Positions 8,988 through 17,696 of a stretch of DNA of 64,000 nt are shown one piece after another. The notes below the pieces were generated by a model, which made no database searches, was not told the origin of the DNA, and saw nothing but the letters and a program-made list of their open reading frames with translations. The stretch covers positions 1 through 64,000 of the forward strand of contig JAJDUG010000019.1 in NCBI GenBank assembly GCA_022826755.1. The letters run 5' to 3'. Within the stretch, counting starts at the first letter, position 1; the number at the start of each line of letters is the position of its first letter. The translations under genes and the position numbers were made by a program. This DNA comes from Acidobacteriota bacterium. GTDB taxonomy: Bacteria > Acidobacteriota > Terriglobia > Versatilivoradales > Versatilivoraceae.

Positions 8988-10004
8988 ATGGCAACTCCCT
9001 CGAAGGCCTTCAACCGCCGGGTCTGGCTGGCCGGCGCTCTGTCTCTGGGCTCGCTACCGCTGGCTGGCTGCCTGAACCGCCGGTCAGAGCCTCCTGAAAC
9101 CACCGCCACCGACTTTTCACGCTCTTTCTGCTACTACATCCCCAAAAACCAAGAGATCCTGGTCCGGATCCAGATCGAATGCCGGTGCCAGGTCTTCGAC
9201 CGTTCCAGCGGCCAATCCGACGAATATTTCCTGACCGTCCGGACCCAAACCGGCCTCAGGACCGACCCGCCGTCCGACCACCTCGATCCGGGCTATGACT
9301 TCTGGATGATATTTTCCGGAAAGCACGTGTTGATCCGGCGCGTCCACACCTCCTCCTACAACCTGAACCCCAGCCGGCCGGGAGTGGACCGGTTTCATGC
9401 CAGCGGTTGGCGCCTCCAGCCCAGTCCGGCCAGACTGCTAAGCTCCGGAAAGGAGATTCGCCAGGCCGTCCAATCCTGGCGTCCCCTGGTGGCCGTGAGC
9501 CAATTCGTGGGGGAGGATCCTTCACGTGGCTACCGGATCGAGTACCCGGTGAAATGGGCAGACGGAAACCCGGACGACACCTTCCGCGTGGAAACCGGCC
9601 CGGTGGTGCTGCTGGACCCCGATCGGACCGAGGTGGGACGCAGCCTGGAGTTCGACGATTTTCAGTGGGCCTACCTCGACTACCGCTCCTTCGACCGGGT
9701 GCGCTGTTTCCTGGAGCAGCCGACCTCCATTCTGTCGGGGGCTACCTACCGGCCCCCCGACCATCTCCCGCGCCGACATCCGGTTCTCACGGGCGAGCAG
9801 GTTGCCCGAATCCGGAAGCGCCTCTTCAGCGGATGGAAACCGCCCCTGCCCTTCGACCAATTGCGCAAGCTGTTTCAGACCGATCACCACTCGGCCGTCG
9901 ACCATCGGCCGGTATCCACCACTCTGTACGCCCTCGATTCACCCGCCGGTGGACCGGCGGCGCACAGCCCGGCTCTTCCCCAGGCGGAAGAGCCTGCATC
10001 CTGA
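8988..10004 (+). CDS. Putative lipoprotein of unknown function
   Basis: Protein of 338 aa with an N-terminal twin-arginine stretch, a hydrophobic core and a lipobox (LPLAGC, Cys near residue 28), so probably anchored to the membrane. AAAGGAG lies 4-5 nt before the ATG at 8988; a longer frame from 8907 lacks a leader. The mature part contains many aromatic and charged residues and no motif I recognise. It ends 13 bp before the sialidase, with the same orientation, so the two are probably one transcription unit; the lipoprotein could be a surface partner of the sialidase, which is only inference from spacing. Confidence 0.7.
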   Translation: MATPSKAFNRRVWLAGALSLGSLPLAGCLNRRSEPPETTATDFSRSFCYYIPKNQEILVRIQIECRCQVFDRSSGQSDEYFLTVRTQTGLRTDPPSDHLDPGYDFWMIFSGKHVLIRRVHTSSYNLNPSRPGVDRFHASGWRLQPSPARLLSSGKEIRQAVQSWRPLVAVSQFVGEDPSRGYRIEYPVKWADGNPDDTFRVETGPVVLLDPDRTEVGRSLEFDDFQWAYLDYRSFDRVRCFLEQPTSILSGATYRPPDHLPRRHPVLTGEQVARIRKRLFSGWKPPLPFDQLRKLFQTDHHSAVDHRPVSTTLYALDSPAGGPAAHSPALPQAEEPAS

Positions 10005-10017
10005 AAGGAACTTGCCC

Positions 10018-11178
10018 GTGAAGACACCCGTTGCGTGCTACCTGCTGGCGGCAGTAATGCTGTGCACTCCGACTTGCGGTCCAGGCCCGGGCCGGCCGGA
10101 CAGCGGCCAATCCGGGACCGGCCTCTTCGAACAGACCGACGTGTTTGTCGCCGGTCAGGACGGCATCTCCCAGTATCGCATCCCGGTGCTGCTGACCTCC
10201 ACCCGCGGGACGCTGCTGGCGTTTTGCGACGCCCGGGTGGAAAAACCGGGGGACCCGCCCAACAACATCGACCTGGTCATGAAACGGAGTACCGACCAGG
10301 GCCGGACCTGGGGACCTCTGCAGGTGTTGCTGGACGTCGGGGCGGGCGCCACCGCCGACTCCTGCGGACTGGTGGACCGGCAGACGGGCGCCATCTGGGT
10401 CTTCACCGTCTACTGCCCGGAGGGAGTCGGCACCAGCACGGCCAAGCCGGGACTGTCCGGAGACACCTTCATGTACTGGGCCATCAAGAGCAGCGACGAC
10501 GGCCTGACCTGGTCGGACAAGATCGACCTCACGTCCATGTTCAAGAAGCCCGAGTGGAACTCCGGATCCCCGGGGCCCGGCAAGGGCATGCAGATGCGAA
10601 GCGGCCGCCTGATCGTTCCCAAGTATTTTGTAAGGGACGGCTACGCGGCCTCTCACGTGGTCTTCAGCGACGACCACGGAGAATCCTGGAAGATTGGCGG
10701 TGAAGCCTACACCAACGGGACCACCAACGAGAGCCAGGTAGCGGAGCTGAGCGACGGGACCCTTTTGCTCAACATGCGCGGGACCGAGGGGAACCGGCGC
10801 AGAATCAGCAGAAGCGCCGATGGAGGGATGAGCTGGTCAAGAGTCAGCCTGGACCCGGCTCTCATCGAACCTCGCTGCCAGGCCAGTCTCTCGAATTTCA
10901 CCAACCGGCTGGATCACGACAGGGACCGGCTCCTGTTTTCCAACCCGGCCGCCTTGGAGCGCAGGAACATGACGGTTCGACTCAGCTACGACGAGGGCCG
11001 CACCTGGCCCGTCTCCCGGCAGATTCACGCCGGACCGTCCGCCTACTCCTGCCTGACGGTGCTTCCCGACATGACGGCCGGCTGCCTCTACGAGCGAGGC
11101 GACCGAAGCCCCTATGAAAAGATCACCTTCGCCAGGTTCGACCTGGCATGGCTGACACGGGGGAAGGGTGAAGTTTGA
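10018..11178 (+). CDS. Exo-alpha-sialidase family protein (GH33-like)
   Basis: Six-bladed beta-propeller protein of 386 aa with a signal peptide. Start is GTG at 10018 with AAAGGAA at 7 nt. Sialidase hallmarks are visible: QYRIPVLLTS (RIP motif with the first triad arginine), the acid/base-region Asp in CDARVE, the Glu in TNESQVAEL, the nucleophile-type Tyr in CLYERGDRS, and at least five Asp boxes of S-x-D-x-G-x-T/S-W form (STDQGRTW, SSDDGLTW, SDDHGESW, SADGGMSW, SYDEGRTW). Function would be release of terminal sialic acids or related sugars from glycans outside the cytoplasm. The stop codon sits within a short repeat array. A second sialidase is encoded at 53147. Confidence 0.9.
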   Translation: MKTPVACYLLAAVMLCTPTCGPGPGRPDSGQSGTGLFEQTDVFVAGQDGISQYRIPVLLTSTRGTLLAFCDARVEKPGDPPNNIDLVMKRSTDQGRTWGPLQVLLDVGAGATADSCGLVDRQTGAIWVFTVYCPEGVGTSTAKPGLSGDTFMYWAIKSSDDGLTWSDKIDLTSMFKKPEWNSGSPGPGKGMQMRSGRLIVPKYFVRDGYAASHVVFSDDHGESWKIGGEAYTNGTTNESQVAELSDGTLLLNMRGTEGNRRRISRSADGGMSWSRVSLDPALIEPRCQASLSNFTNRLDHDRDRLLFSNPAALERRNMTVRLSYDEGRTWPVSRQIHAGPSAYSCLTVLPDMTAGCLYERGDRSPYEKITFARFDLAWLTRGKGEV

Positions 11179-11230
11179 AGTTTGAAGGATGAAGTTTGAA
11201 GGGGGAAGGGTGAAGTTTGAAGGATGAAGG
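11163..11230 (+). repeat. Degenerate tandem repeat, gaagtttgaaggat units
   Basis: Several imperfect copies of a purine-rich 14-base unit (gaagtttgaaggat) overlap the end of the sialidase gene and include its stop codon. The same motif occurs in reverse complement at 11677-11706 and 11800-11833, flanking the next small gene. It looks like a dispersed satellite, not coding sequence. Confidence 0.75.
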
Positions 11231-11243
11231 GGGGAGGGTCTCG

Positions 11244-11276
11244 GGAGCAGGCAGGTGCCTGACGAGGCAGTTGAGC
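11244..11276 (+). repeat. 33-bp direct repeat with internal hairpin, copy 1
   Basis: Matches 11709-11741 at 32 of 33 positions. The core caggcaggtgcctg is an inverted repeat of six bases around two, giving a short hairpin. The pair flanks the small coiled-coil ORF on both sides. Confidence 0.85.
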
Positions 11277-11349
11277 GTCTTCTAAACACAACGTCTTAAT
11301 TAATGGTGAATGAGCCGATCCCTCTACCCGTTGAAGAGGAGTAACTGTG

Positions 11350-11643
11350 ATGACCAGGATGGAGGAAAAGAGGCGTATTGACAAGCTTGTTTCAAGACAC
11401 AAAAAAGTCAAGGAAGAGACCGTTCGCCTAAACTCACTTGTCGATCACTACACACTTGTCTGGATGGGTTTGATTGAGAAACTGGATGGCACCGCACCGG
11501 ACTCAGATCATTCCGTTGACATATCCCAGTATCCGTCTGCTGAACAGGTTCAGTCACTGCACGCAGCGCTTCGATTCAGGAAGCGGCAACTCAAGTCGGT
11601 CACAGCGCAGTTGAAGAAGCTGGATAGAGACGAATTAGATTAA
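11350..11643 (+). CDS. Small coiled-coil protein, unknown
   Basis: Predicted protein of 97 aa, highly charged, without membrane segment. GAGGAG lies 8 nt before the ATG at 11350; a GTG three bases earlier is the other option. Residues 1-35 and 65-97 are rich in Lys, Arg, Glu and Leu with heptad-like spacing, suggesting a helical hairpin; the middle contains DHSVDISQYPS. I recognise no family. Its base composition is more AT-rich than neighbouring genes, and it sits between two copies of a 33-bp direct repeat, so it may have arrived as a small mobile cassette. Confidence 0.6.
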   Translation: MTRMEEKRRIDKLVSRHKKVKEETVRLNSLVDHYTLVWMGLIEKLDGTAPDSDHSVDISQYPSAEQVQSLHAALRFRKRQLKSVTAQLKKLDRDELD

Positions 11644-11676
11644 GACCATAAACTAGGAAATTCCGAATAATTTTTC

Positions 11677-11706
11677 ACACTTCAAACTTCATCCTTCAAA
11701 CTTCAC
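11677..11706 (-). repeat. Inverted copy of the gaagtttgaaggat repeat
   Basis: Reads cacttcaaacttcatcc on the plus strand, the reverse complement of the array at 11163-11230. It directly precedes the second 33-bp direct repeat. Confidence 0.7.
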
Positions 11707-11708
11707 TC

Positions 11709-11741
11709 GGAGCAGGCAGGTGCCTGACGAGGTAGTTGAGC
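11709..11741 (+). repeat. 33-bp direct repeat with internal hairpin, copy 2
   Basis: Second copy of the element at 11244-11276, differing at one base (c to t). Followed by a run of seven T, so copy 2 with its hairpin could also stop transcription from the small ORF. Confidence 0.85.
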
Positions 11742-11799
11742 TTTTTTTGAATGACTGCGCTGAGTTCGACAAGCGCTTAACCTGTCGATCAAATATTTT

Positions 11800-11833
11800 T
11801 TCACACTTCAAACTTCACACTTCAAACTTCACT
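11800..11833 (-). repeat. Third cluster of the cttcaaacttca repeat
   Basis: Two units in tandem, ending 2 bp before the ATG of the next gene and sharing the lead-in tttttcacacttcaaactt with the copy at 11671. No ribosome-binding site is seen between repeat and ATG, so the repeat occupies the leader of that gene. Confidence 0.7.
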
Positions 11834-11835
11834 CC

Positions 11836-13431
11836 ATGAACTCTCTCATCACAGACAGCGTCTACCTTCGAGTGGGCAAGCGCCGGCAGTTCTTCTTCGA
11901 CGACCTGCTGCTGGAACAGACCCAAAACCTGACGCGGCGCTTCCATTCGCCCCAACCGGCCGGCGACAGACCCGTCCTGGTCAAGGACCGCCCCTGGGAG
12001 CATGTGCTCTATTTCACCTGCAATACCTGGAACGTGATTCGGGATCCGAAGGATGGCCTCTTCAAGTGCTGGTACGAGGACTGGCAGATCGACGACCTCT
12101 CCAGAGCCAAATCCTGGATCCGGCCCTCGGACCGCAAGCTCTGCCTGGATCTCCACCGTTCCTGTCCCTCCAGGGTGCTGTACGCCCAGTCCGAAGACGG
12201 GATCGCCTGGGAAAAACCCGACCTGGGAATCGTGACTGAAAAGGGCCACCGCACCAACGTGGTGCTCGGCGGCTACGAGCCGGTGGGCCCGGCCCACTGC
12301 GCCTACGTTCTGCTGGACACGCTCGAAGCCGAGCCGTCTCGACGCTACAAGGCGATTTTCGAAAACCGTGCCAGCCCTGAAGCCGAAGATGCGAGCGGCG
12401 GCAGCTTCCGCAGTGCCTTTTCAAGCGACGGGATTCACTGGACGGTGCACTCCGAGCCCGTCCGCTACGGCCACTGCGGTTCGGTTGCGGGCGACGTGGT
12501 GACCGTCTCCATCGACCCCGAATCGGGCATCTATCGTCTGAACGGACGCCACCCCAACATGGGCTCCAACGTCATCCAGGACATGCGCAACCCCACCGAC
12601 GGCGGCTGGATTGCTCCCAGCTACCCCCACCGGTTCGGACAGGAGAGGCGGCGGCGCATCTTCCGGATGGAGAGCCGCGACATGATCCACTGGTCCACCC
12701 CGACGCCCCTGGTAGTTCCCGACCACGACACCGACAACATCGACGACGAGTTCTACGGCATGGAACAGTTCCGGATCGGAGACGATTGGCTTGGGATGCT
12801 CAACGTGCTCCACAACACCGACAACACCATGGACGTCCAGTTGACCTGGTCACGCAACGGGAAGGACTTCAAGCGGATCCGCCCGGGACAGCGCTGGTTG
12901 GCTCCGGGAACCGAGGGGAGCTGGTATCCATACATGTGCACCGTGTGCAGCAAGCCGATAGAGGTGGGTGACGACCTCTACGTGTACCACGGCGGCGCCA
13001 ATGTCCATCACGACTGGTGGATGGTGGGATACCACGAGGGCCTGGAGGTTGCCGAGAGCGGCAAGCTGGAGGGGGTGAACTACGCCCTGGGCCTGGCCAA
13101 GATGAAGCGGGACCGCTTCGTCTCGCTGGCCGCCGGTCCGGCTCGCACCGGGATTCTGGTGACCCGGCCCATCTTTCCGACCGGCCGCAGCCTGGTGGTC
13201 AACCTGAAATGCCACCGGGGAGGCCGGTTGCAGGCAGCCATTGCCGACGGACAAGGGAACGTGCTGCCCGGATTCGAGCGGCAAAACTGCCGGACCGTCG
13301 CGGCCGACAGCGTGAGTTGCCCGCTGAGGTGGCGTGGTCAATCGGGAGTTCCGGCCGGGAGATTCCTGAAGCTGCACTTCTTCCTGCAGGATGCCGAACT
13401 CTTCAGCTTCCAGTTCGCCGACGAGGACTGA
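11836..13431 (+). CDS. Beta-propeller glycosidase-like protein
   Basis: Protein of 531 aa. It begins without a signal peptide at YLRVGKRRQFFFDDLLLEQ, the opening typical of a family of large proteins annotated as glycosyl hydrolases of five-bladed propeller type (GH32/43/117-like) in Planctomycetota and Acidobacteriota. Recurrent motifs such as FKCWYEDW (about 75), YAQSEDGIAW (about 115) and AFSSDGIHW (about 195) fit propeller blades with exposed acidic residues, and FRMESRDMIHW (about 275) is another blade. No catalytic residue can be assigned confidently. The ATG has no visible Shine-Dalgarno because the leader is repeat sequence; a GTG about 12 codons in is possible. Likely sugar-related, substrate unknown. 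Confidence 0.65.
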   Translation: MNSLITDSVYLRVGKRRQFFFDDLLLEQTQNLTRRFHSPQPAGDRPVLVKDRPWEHVLYFTCNTWNVIRDPKDGLFKCWYEDWQIDDLSRAKSWIRPSDRKLCLDLHRSCPSRVLYAQSEDGIAWEKPDLGIVTEKGHRTNVVLGGYEPVGPAHCAYVLLDTLEAEPSRRYKAIFENRASPEAEDASGGSFRSAFSSDGIHWTVHSEPVRYGHCGSVAGDVVTVSIDPESGIYRLNGRHPNMGSNVIQDMRNPTDGGWIAPSYPHRFGQERRRRIFRMESRDMIHWSTPTPLVVPDHDTDNIDDEFYGMEQFRIGDDWLGMLNVLHNTDNTMDVQLTWSRNGKDFKRIRPGQRWLAPGTEGSWYPYMCTVCSKPIEVGDDLYVYHGGANVHHDWWMVGYHEGLEVAESGKLEGVNYALGLAKMKRDRFVSLAAGPARTGILVTRPIFPTGRSLVVNLKCHRGGRLQAAIADGQGNVLPGFERQNCRTVAADSVSCPLRWRGQSGVPAGRFLKLHFFLQDAELFSFQFADED

Positions 13432-13444
13432 GGGCCGACTGAAC

Positions 13445-14719
13445 CTAACAGCCGAGACCCTGTGACAGTTGGCAGTAACTGGTGAGCGGGACGGCGCACA
13501 TCCGATTCCAGTCCGATTTGTCGATGACCGACTGTTTCATCAGTTGGATCATATCGTCGAACTTGCCAAGCGCGGCGCAATCCACCACCCGGGGGTCCGC
13601 CGCCTTTCGGTGCCGTGGCCAGACGTGGTCGCGAGCGCGGCGCCAGAATGGGCTGTCGTATCTTGAGCCACAGGAATAGTGCCAGCCCACGAACAGGCCG
13701 TAGCAGAGCATGTTGTTGACGAGAAATCGATTGACCACCGGAGCGTCGCGCTCGAGATATTCCACCGAACGGTTCAGGCGCATCTGGAGAACCATCCCGA
13801 TCTGAAACTGGGCGGATACGATCGCCGTCGCTTCCAGCGGCTCCATGAAGGCGGCCGCGTTGCCGATTCGGGCCACCGCGCCATCGTAGATGTGGCGATG
13901 GACGAAATTGGGAAAGGGAATGACGGCGCGTTGCTCGAATTCCGACACGCCATCGGTTTCAAGGAACGCGTCAAAGTCCGATTCGACCTCGGCAAGGCTG
14001 GATACATCGCGGTTGAAGATGTACCCGTAGGATGTGTGTACCGTCAGCGGAATGATGAATATCCAACCGTGGGGACGCGCCACCGCACGGGTATAGGTAG
14101 GTTGCAGAACCGGACCGTCCTGATCTCCCTTGACGATCGCCGGACAGCGGCGGATGACGGCCGTATCGGTGGGGATGAAAGAGATGTCGATGTGCTGTTC
14201 CGGATGAAGTTCCGCCGGAAAGCCGCGAGCATCGAAGACCAGGTCGTAGCCTTCCGGCGCCAGGCCCTCGAACTCCACTTGGGCGCCGCCTTCCACCCTG
14301 GTGATATTGAGCACTTTGGCGTCGATGTGGCGCGCGCGTGCGCTTTCTTGGAGCAGTTCCGCCATCGAGTCGGCGGAAAGGTGGTAGGCGTAGGACACCT
14401 GTTGCGGCGTGAAGTAGTGGGTGAAGTCGCGACTGCGCCGCCCCCATCCCTCGAAGGCCACACCGTACTTGCGAGTTCCGTTCAGGCGCTGCTGGACGGT
14501 TTCGTGGGAAAGATCGGTCAGGTGCCGCAACTCCTGAACCAGGCTTGGCCAACTGCCTTCACCCACTCCGATGACCGGGATGCGCGAGTCGTAGATGTGG
14601 TGCAGCTCGTGGTCGCTGTCGGGGTGAAGGCGGGTCACGCTGGCGGCCGCCATGCACCCCGCGGTTCCTCGCCCCACAACCGCGATCTTGCGTAAAGTTT
14701 TACTGCCCGGCTGTATCAC
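13445..14719 (-). CDS. Flavin-dependent tryptophan halogenase-like protein
   Basis: Protein of about 424 aa related to the tryptophan halogenase family (FADH2-dependent). The FAD-binding loop reads VVGRGTAGCMAAA instead of the usual GGGTAGW, followed by a GVGEGSWPSL stretch where halogenases have GEAT-I-P. A lysine at RKYGVAFEGWG sits where the catalytic Lys that forms chloramine is expected. The diagnostic WxWxIP motif is present only as GWIFIIPL, the second Trp replaced by Phe. The C-terminal AFMEPLEATAI segment matches the family. The GTG at 14719 is chosen because the FAD fold starts 10 residues later; a frame to 14887 exists. It faces the RiPP operon and may modify the core tryptophan; a hydroxylase or oxidase role is also possible. 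Confidence 0.8.
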   Translation of the reverse strand: MIQPGSKTLRKIAVVGRGTAGCMAAASVTRLHPDSDHELHHIYDSRIPVIGVGEGSWPSLVQELRHLTDLSHETVQQRLNGTRKYGVAFEGWGRRSRDFTHYFTPQQVSYAYHLSADSMAELLQESARARHIDAKVLNITRVEGGAQVEFEGLAPEGYDLVFDARGFPAELHPEQHIDISFIPTDTAVIRRCPAIVKGDQDGPVLQPTYTRAVARPHGWIFIIPLTVHTSYGYIFNRDVSSLAEVESDFDAFLETDGVSEFEQRAVIPFPNFVHRHIYDGAVARIGNAAAFMEPLEATAIVSAQFQIGMVLQMRLNRSVEYLERDAPVVNRFLVNNMLCYGLFVGWHYSCGSRYDSPFWRRARDHVWPRHRKAADPRVVDCAALGKFDDMIQLMKQSVIDKSDWNRMCAVPLTSYCQLSQGLGC

Positions 14720-14824
14720 TCCGCATGGCTTCCATGAATGTCGGTCGACGACCCCGTCTTGGGATACCTGGAGGTGCTGTGTGAACAACAAGCTACCACA
14801 ATCCCGGCATCGTCGCCCTCGCAC

Positions 14825-14855
14825 TTGACCTCGCCTCGGCGAGATTGCGTATAAT
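14825..14855 (+). promoter_or_regulatory. Promoter of the RiPP operon with a dyad in a 19-bp spacer
   Basis: TTGACC at 14825-14830 and a perfect TATAAT at 14850-14855 are separated by 19 bp. Within the spacer lies ctcgcctcggcgag (14830-14843), six-base arms around TC. A lengthened spacer with a central dyad is the architecture of MerR-type activated promoters. No MerR-type gene is visible nearby, so the regulator, if any, would be encoded elsewhere. Position upstream of the exporter genes supports use as the operon promoter. Confidence 0.5.
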
Positions 14856-14911
14856 TCGCTGAATCCTTCGCCCAAGCCGGATGACATTTTCCTTGTCCTC
14901 GCTTGATCTGC

Positions 14912-15484
14912 ATGAGGTGGCTGTGCACGGTCGTGTTCAATAATCCATTCGACTCATTTCACAATACTGTTGCCGAAGCCAAGGAAGAGCGTGAACAACT
15001 CGACCGGCTGCTGACCATTTCCACACCGCGGGAACGTCTGCTTGTCTCCGTCGTTGGGATGGCCTTGGTTGTCCTGGTGGCATGGCTCTTCCTTGGGAGC
15101 GTAGCCCGCAGCCTCGCGGTTGACGGCGTGCTGGTCGAGCCCGGCGAGAGTCTGGTAGAGGACAACGGGTCTGTGCAAGCCCTGGTCTGGGTTCAGAGCG
15201 ACCTCGCGCCGCAGATCGAGGCCGGCATGCAGGCCCTGGTAGAGCTCCCCGCGACAGATGGAGAAGCAGAAACACTTGATGGACAGGTTGCGGCCGTCGC
15301 CGCCGTACCCTTGTCCGATGAGCTGGCAGCCTTTGAATCCGCCGGGCCCGCATCCTTGCACCGCGTCGACATCTCGCTCGATGAACGATTTGAGTCTGCC
15401 TCCCTTGCGGGCAGGGAATGCCGGATCGTCATCCAACTCGGCAGGCAATCTCCGTTGGCCCTCTTCGGAATGAGGCGAAATTAG
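14912..15484 (+). CDS. NHLM-type membrane fusion protein (HlyD-like), short
   Basis: Periplasmic adaptor of about 190 aa for the two ABC exporters that follow. One transmembrane helix (LLVSVVGMALVVLVAWLFLG, about residues 45-65) is preceded by EQLDRLLTISTPRERLL, the cytoplasmic lead-in typical of NHLP-system secretion proteins. The remainder (VDGVLVEPGESL, then several beta segments) resembles a lipoyl/barrel half, but the long coiled-coil hairpin of HlyD is absent and the protein is short. No good Shine-Dalgarno exists; ATG 14912 is used, GTG 14933 (VFNNPFDSF) is equally plausible. It ends 1 bp before the next start, so translation is probably coupled. Confidence 0.75.
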   Translation: MRWLCTVVFNNPFDSFHNTVAEAKEEREQLDRLLTISTPRERLLVSVVGMALVVLVAWLFLGSVARSLAVDGVLVEPGESLVEDNGSVQALVWVQSDLAPQIEAGMQALVELPATDGEAETLDGQVAAVAAVPLSDELAAFESAGPASLHRVDISLDERFESASLAGRECRIVIQLGRQSPLALFGMRRN

Positions 15485-15485
15485 G

Positions 15486-17696
15486 ATGCCGCCGAGGATC
15501 TCCAAAGGGCGAAGCAACAAGCCCGCATCCGAGGTCTCGAAACGAAGGGTAACCACGCCGATTCTGTTGCAGATGCACGCATCGGAATGTGGCGCCGCCT
15601 GCCTCGGCAGCATTCTGGCCTACTTCGGGCGCTGGGTCCCGCTTACCGAACTGAGCGAAAAATGCGAGGTGAGCCGCGACGGCAGCAGCGCCGCCAGCAT
15701 CTTTCGCGCCTCCAAACACTACGGACTCCAGTGCAGCGGACTCAGCCTTCGCGCCGATCAGCTCAAGAAGCTGCAACTGCCTCTGATTCTCTTCTGGCAG
15801 TTCAGCCACTTTGTCGTCCTCGAAGGGTTCGACGGCCGCCATTTCCATCTCAATGACCCGTCCACGGGGCGGCGCACGGTTCCCGCCGAGGAATTCAACA
15901 AGAGCTACAGTGGCATTGCGCTGCGATTCAAGCGCGGCGCCGACTTCAAGCCCGGTGGCGAACGGCCCGGATTGTTCAGGCAATTGGCCGGATTGCTCGC
16001 CGGATCATGGAGTGTGCTTTCCTGGGTCATTGCCTGCGCACTCATGCTGACGTTGCTGGCTCTTGTTGTTCCCGCAACTCTCAGTGTTTTCGTGGACGAT
16101 GTTCTTCAAAGCCACGGGCCCTGGGGGGGATTGGTGGCAGCCTTGCTGGGCGGCGGGATCCTGGTTTACATCCTGTCCCTGCTCAAGCACCGATTCCTGA
16201 GGCGTCTCGCAATCCGGATTTCGGTGATCGGCTTCAATCGGGGCATGTCACGGCTGCTCCGGTTGCCGGTGGAATTTTTTCAACACCGGCTGGTCGGCGA
16301 TTTGACCGATCGAGTTTCCTCCACCGACAGAATCGCGAAAAATCTGACAGACCAGTTTCTTGTGCTCGTTATCGACATGGCAATGGGCGCGGTCCTGCTC
16401 GTCGCCATGTTTGCCTTCGATGTCCTGCTCGCGCTGATGGTGCTGTCGCTGGCCCTTCTGCACGGATTGCTGGCCCACTTCCTGAATGGGCTCCGGACTG
16501 TTCGAAGCCAGGCCATGAGGCGCGAACAGGGTTTGCTGATCGGCGTGGGCATGCAGATGTTGAGCCATGCGGACAACCTGCGCATGACCGGATCGGATGA
16601 CCGGTTCTTCTCCCGCTGGAGCGGTCAGCAGGCGCGCGAACTGCAGGCGCGCCAGCTCTGTTCGGAACTGGGCTCTATCAGTACCGCGCTTCCGGGCCTG
16701 GTCACGACACTTCGCAGCGCGGCGATCCTGGGAATCGGGGGCAGCCTGGTCCTGACCGGAGCCATGACCCTGGGAACCCTGGTCGGGTTCCATATCCTGG
16801 CAGAGATGTTTCTGGCGCCCGTGGGGCGATTCCTGGAGTTCGCCGACAAGCGCAGGGCGCTCGAAACCGACTTGCAACGCCTGGAGGACGTCTTCAAGAC
16901 GGCTGAAGACCCCGCTTTCAACCGCCGGAGTCCGGAATCGGCGTCCATTCCCACCTTCAATGGCCGGCTCCAGCTTGCAGGCCAGCTCGAGCTGCGAAAG
17001 GTCTCCTTCGGTTTCAACAAGAGCCGGCCACCCTTGATCAAGGACTTCAACCTCGCGATCAAGCCGGGGCAGCGAGTCGCCGTGGTCGGTCCCAGCGGCT
17101 CCGGCAAGTCCACCCTGGCGCGCCTGGTTTCGGGACTCTATCAGCCCTGGTCGGGCGAAATCCTGTTTGACGGCCATCCGCGCAGGGAGATTCCCGAGGA
17201 AGTCCTGCGGCGGTCCGTTTCCATGGTGGATCAGGAAGTTGTTCTTTTTTCCGCCTCCCTGCGCGACAACATCACCCTGTGGAACCCGGCCGTTCCGGAT
17301 ACAGCCATCGTCGACGCGACCCGAGATGCCTGCATCCATGACGAAATCCTGGTCAGGCCGCAGGGATATTCGACCCTGGTCGAGGAAGGCGGGGTGAATT
17401 TCAGCGGCGGCCAGCAACAGCGGCTGGAAATCGCCCGCGCACTGGTGGGCAATCCGACGGTGCTCATTCTGGACGAGGCGACCAGCGCCCTCGATGCGGC
17501 GACAGAGGAACGCGTGGATGACGCCTTGCGGCGTCGCGGCGTCACCTGCCTGATCGTGGCGCACCGGCTTAGCACGGTGCGGGATTGCGACGAAATCATC
17601 GTGCTGGACAAGGGCGCCGAAGTGCAGCGCGGCACACACGACGAGTTGATCGCAGACCGGGATGGCACCTATTACAAGCTGGTCAGGTCGGGCTGA
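15486..17696 (+). CDS. NHLM bacteriocin-system ABC exporter with C39 peptidase
   Basis: Protein of 736 aa that cleaves a leader peptide and exports the product. N-terminal C39 peptidase: Gln29 and nucleophile Cys35 in LLQMHASECGAACLG, His108 in FSHFVVL and Asp124 in LNDPSTG, so the catalytic set is complete. A six-helix transmembrane domain follows (about 165-440), then the ATPase with Walker A GPSGSGKST near residue 535, signature FSGGQQQRLEIARAL and Walker B LILDEATSALD. Length matches family members in nitrile-hydratase-leader clusters. The obvious substrate is the Ala-Gly containing precursor at 28047, whose cleavage motif fits C39 specificity. Its stop overlaps the ATG of the second exporter (TGATG). 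Confidence 0.93.
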   Translation: MPPRISKGRSNKPASEVSKRRVTTPILLQMHASECGAACLGSILAYFGRWVPLTELSEKCEVSRDGSSAASIFRASKHYGLQCSGLSLRADQLKKLQLPLILFWQFSHFVVLEGFDGRHFHLNDPSTGRRTVPAEEFNKSYSGIALRFKRGADFKPGGERPGLFRQLAGLLAGSWSVLSWVIACALMLTLLALVVPATLSVFVDDVLQSHGPWGGLVAALLGGGILVYILSLLKHRFLRRLAIRISVIGFNRGMSRLLRLPVEFFQHRLVGDLTDRVSSTDRIAKNLTDQFLVLVIDMAMGAVLLVAMFAFDVLLALMVLSLALLHGLLAHFLNGLRTVRSQAMRREQGLLIGVGMQMLSHADNLRMTGSDDRFFSRWSGQQARELQARQLCSELGSISTALPGLVTTLRSAAILGIGGSLVLTGAMTLGTLVGFHILAEMFLAPVGRFLEFADKRRALETDLQRLEDVFKTAEDPAFNRRSPESASIPTFNGRLQLAGQLELRKVSFGFNKSRPPLIKDFNLAIKPGQRVAVVGPSGSGKSTLARLVSGLYQPWSGEILFDGHPRREIPEEVLRRSVSMVDQEVVLFSASLRDNITLWNPAVPDTAIVDATRDACIHDEILVRPQGYSTLVEEGGVNFSGGQQQRLEIARALVGNPTVLILDEATSALDAATEERVDDALRRRGVTCLIVAHRLSTVRDCDEIIVLDKGAEVQRGTHDELIADRDGTYYKLVRSG

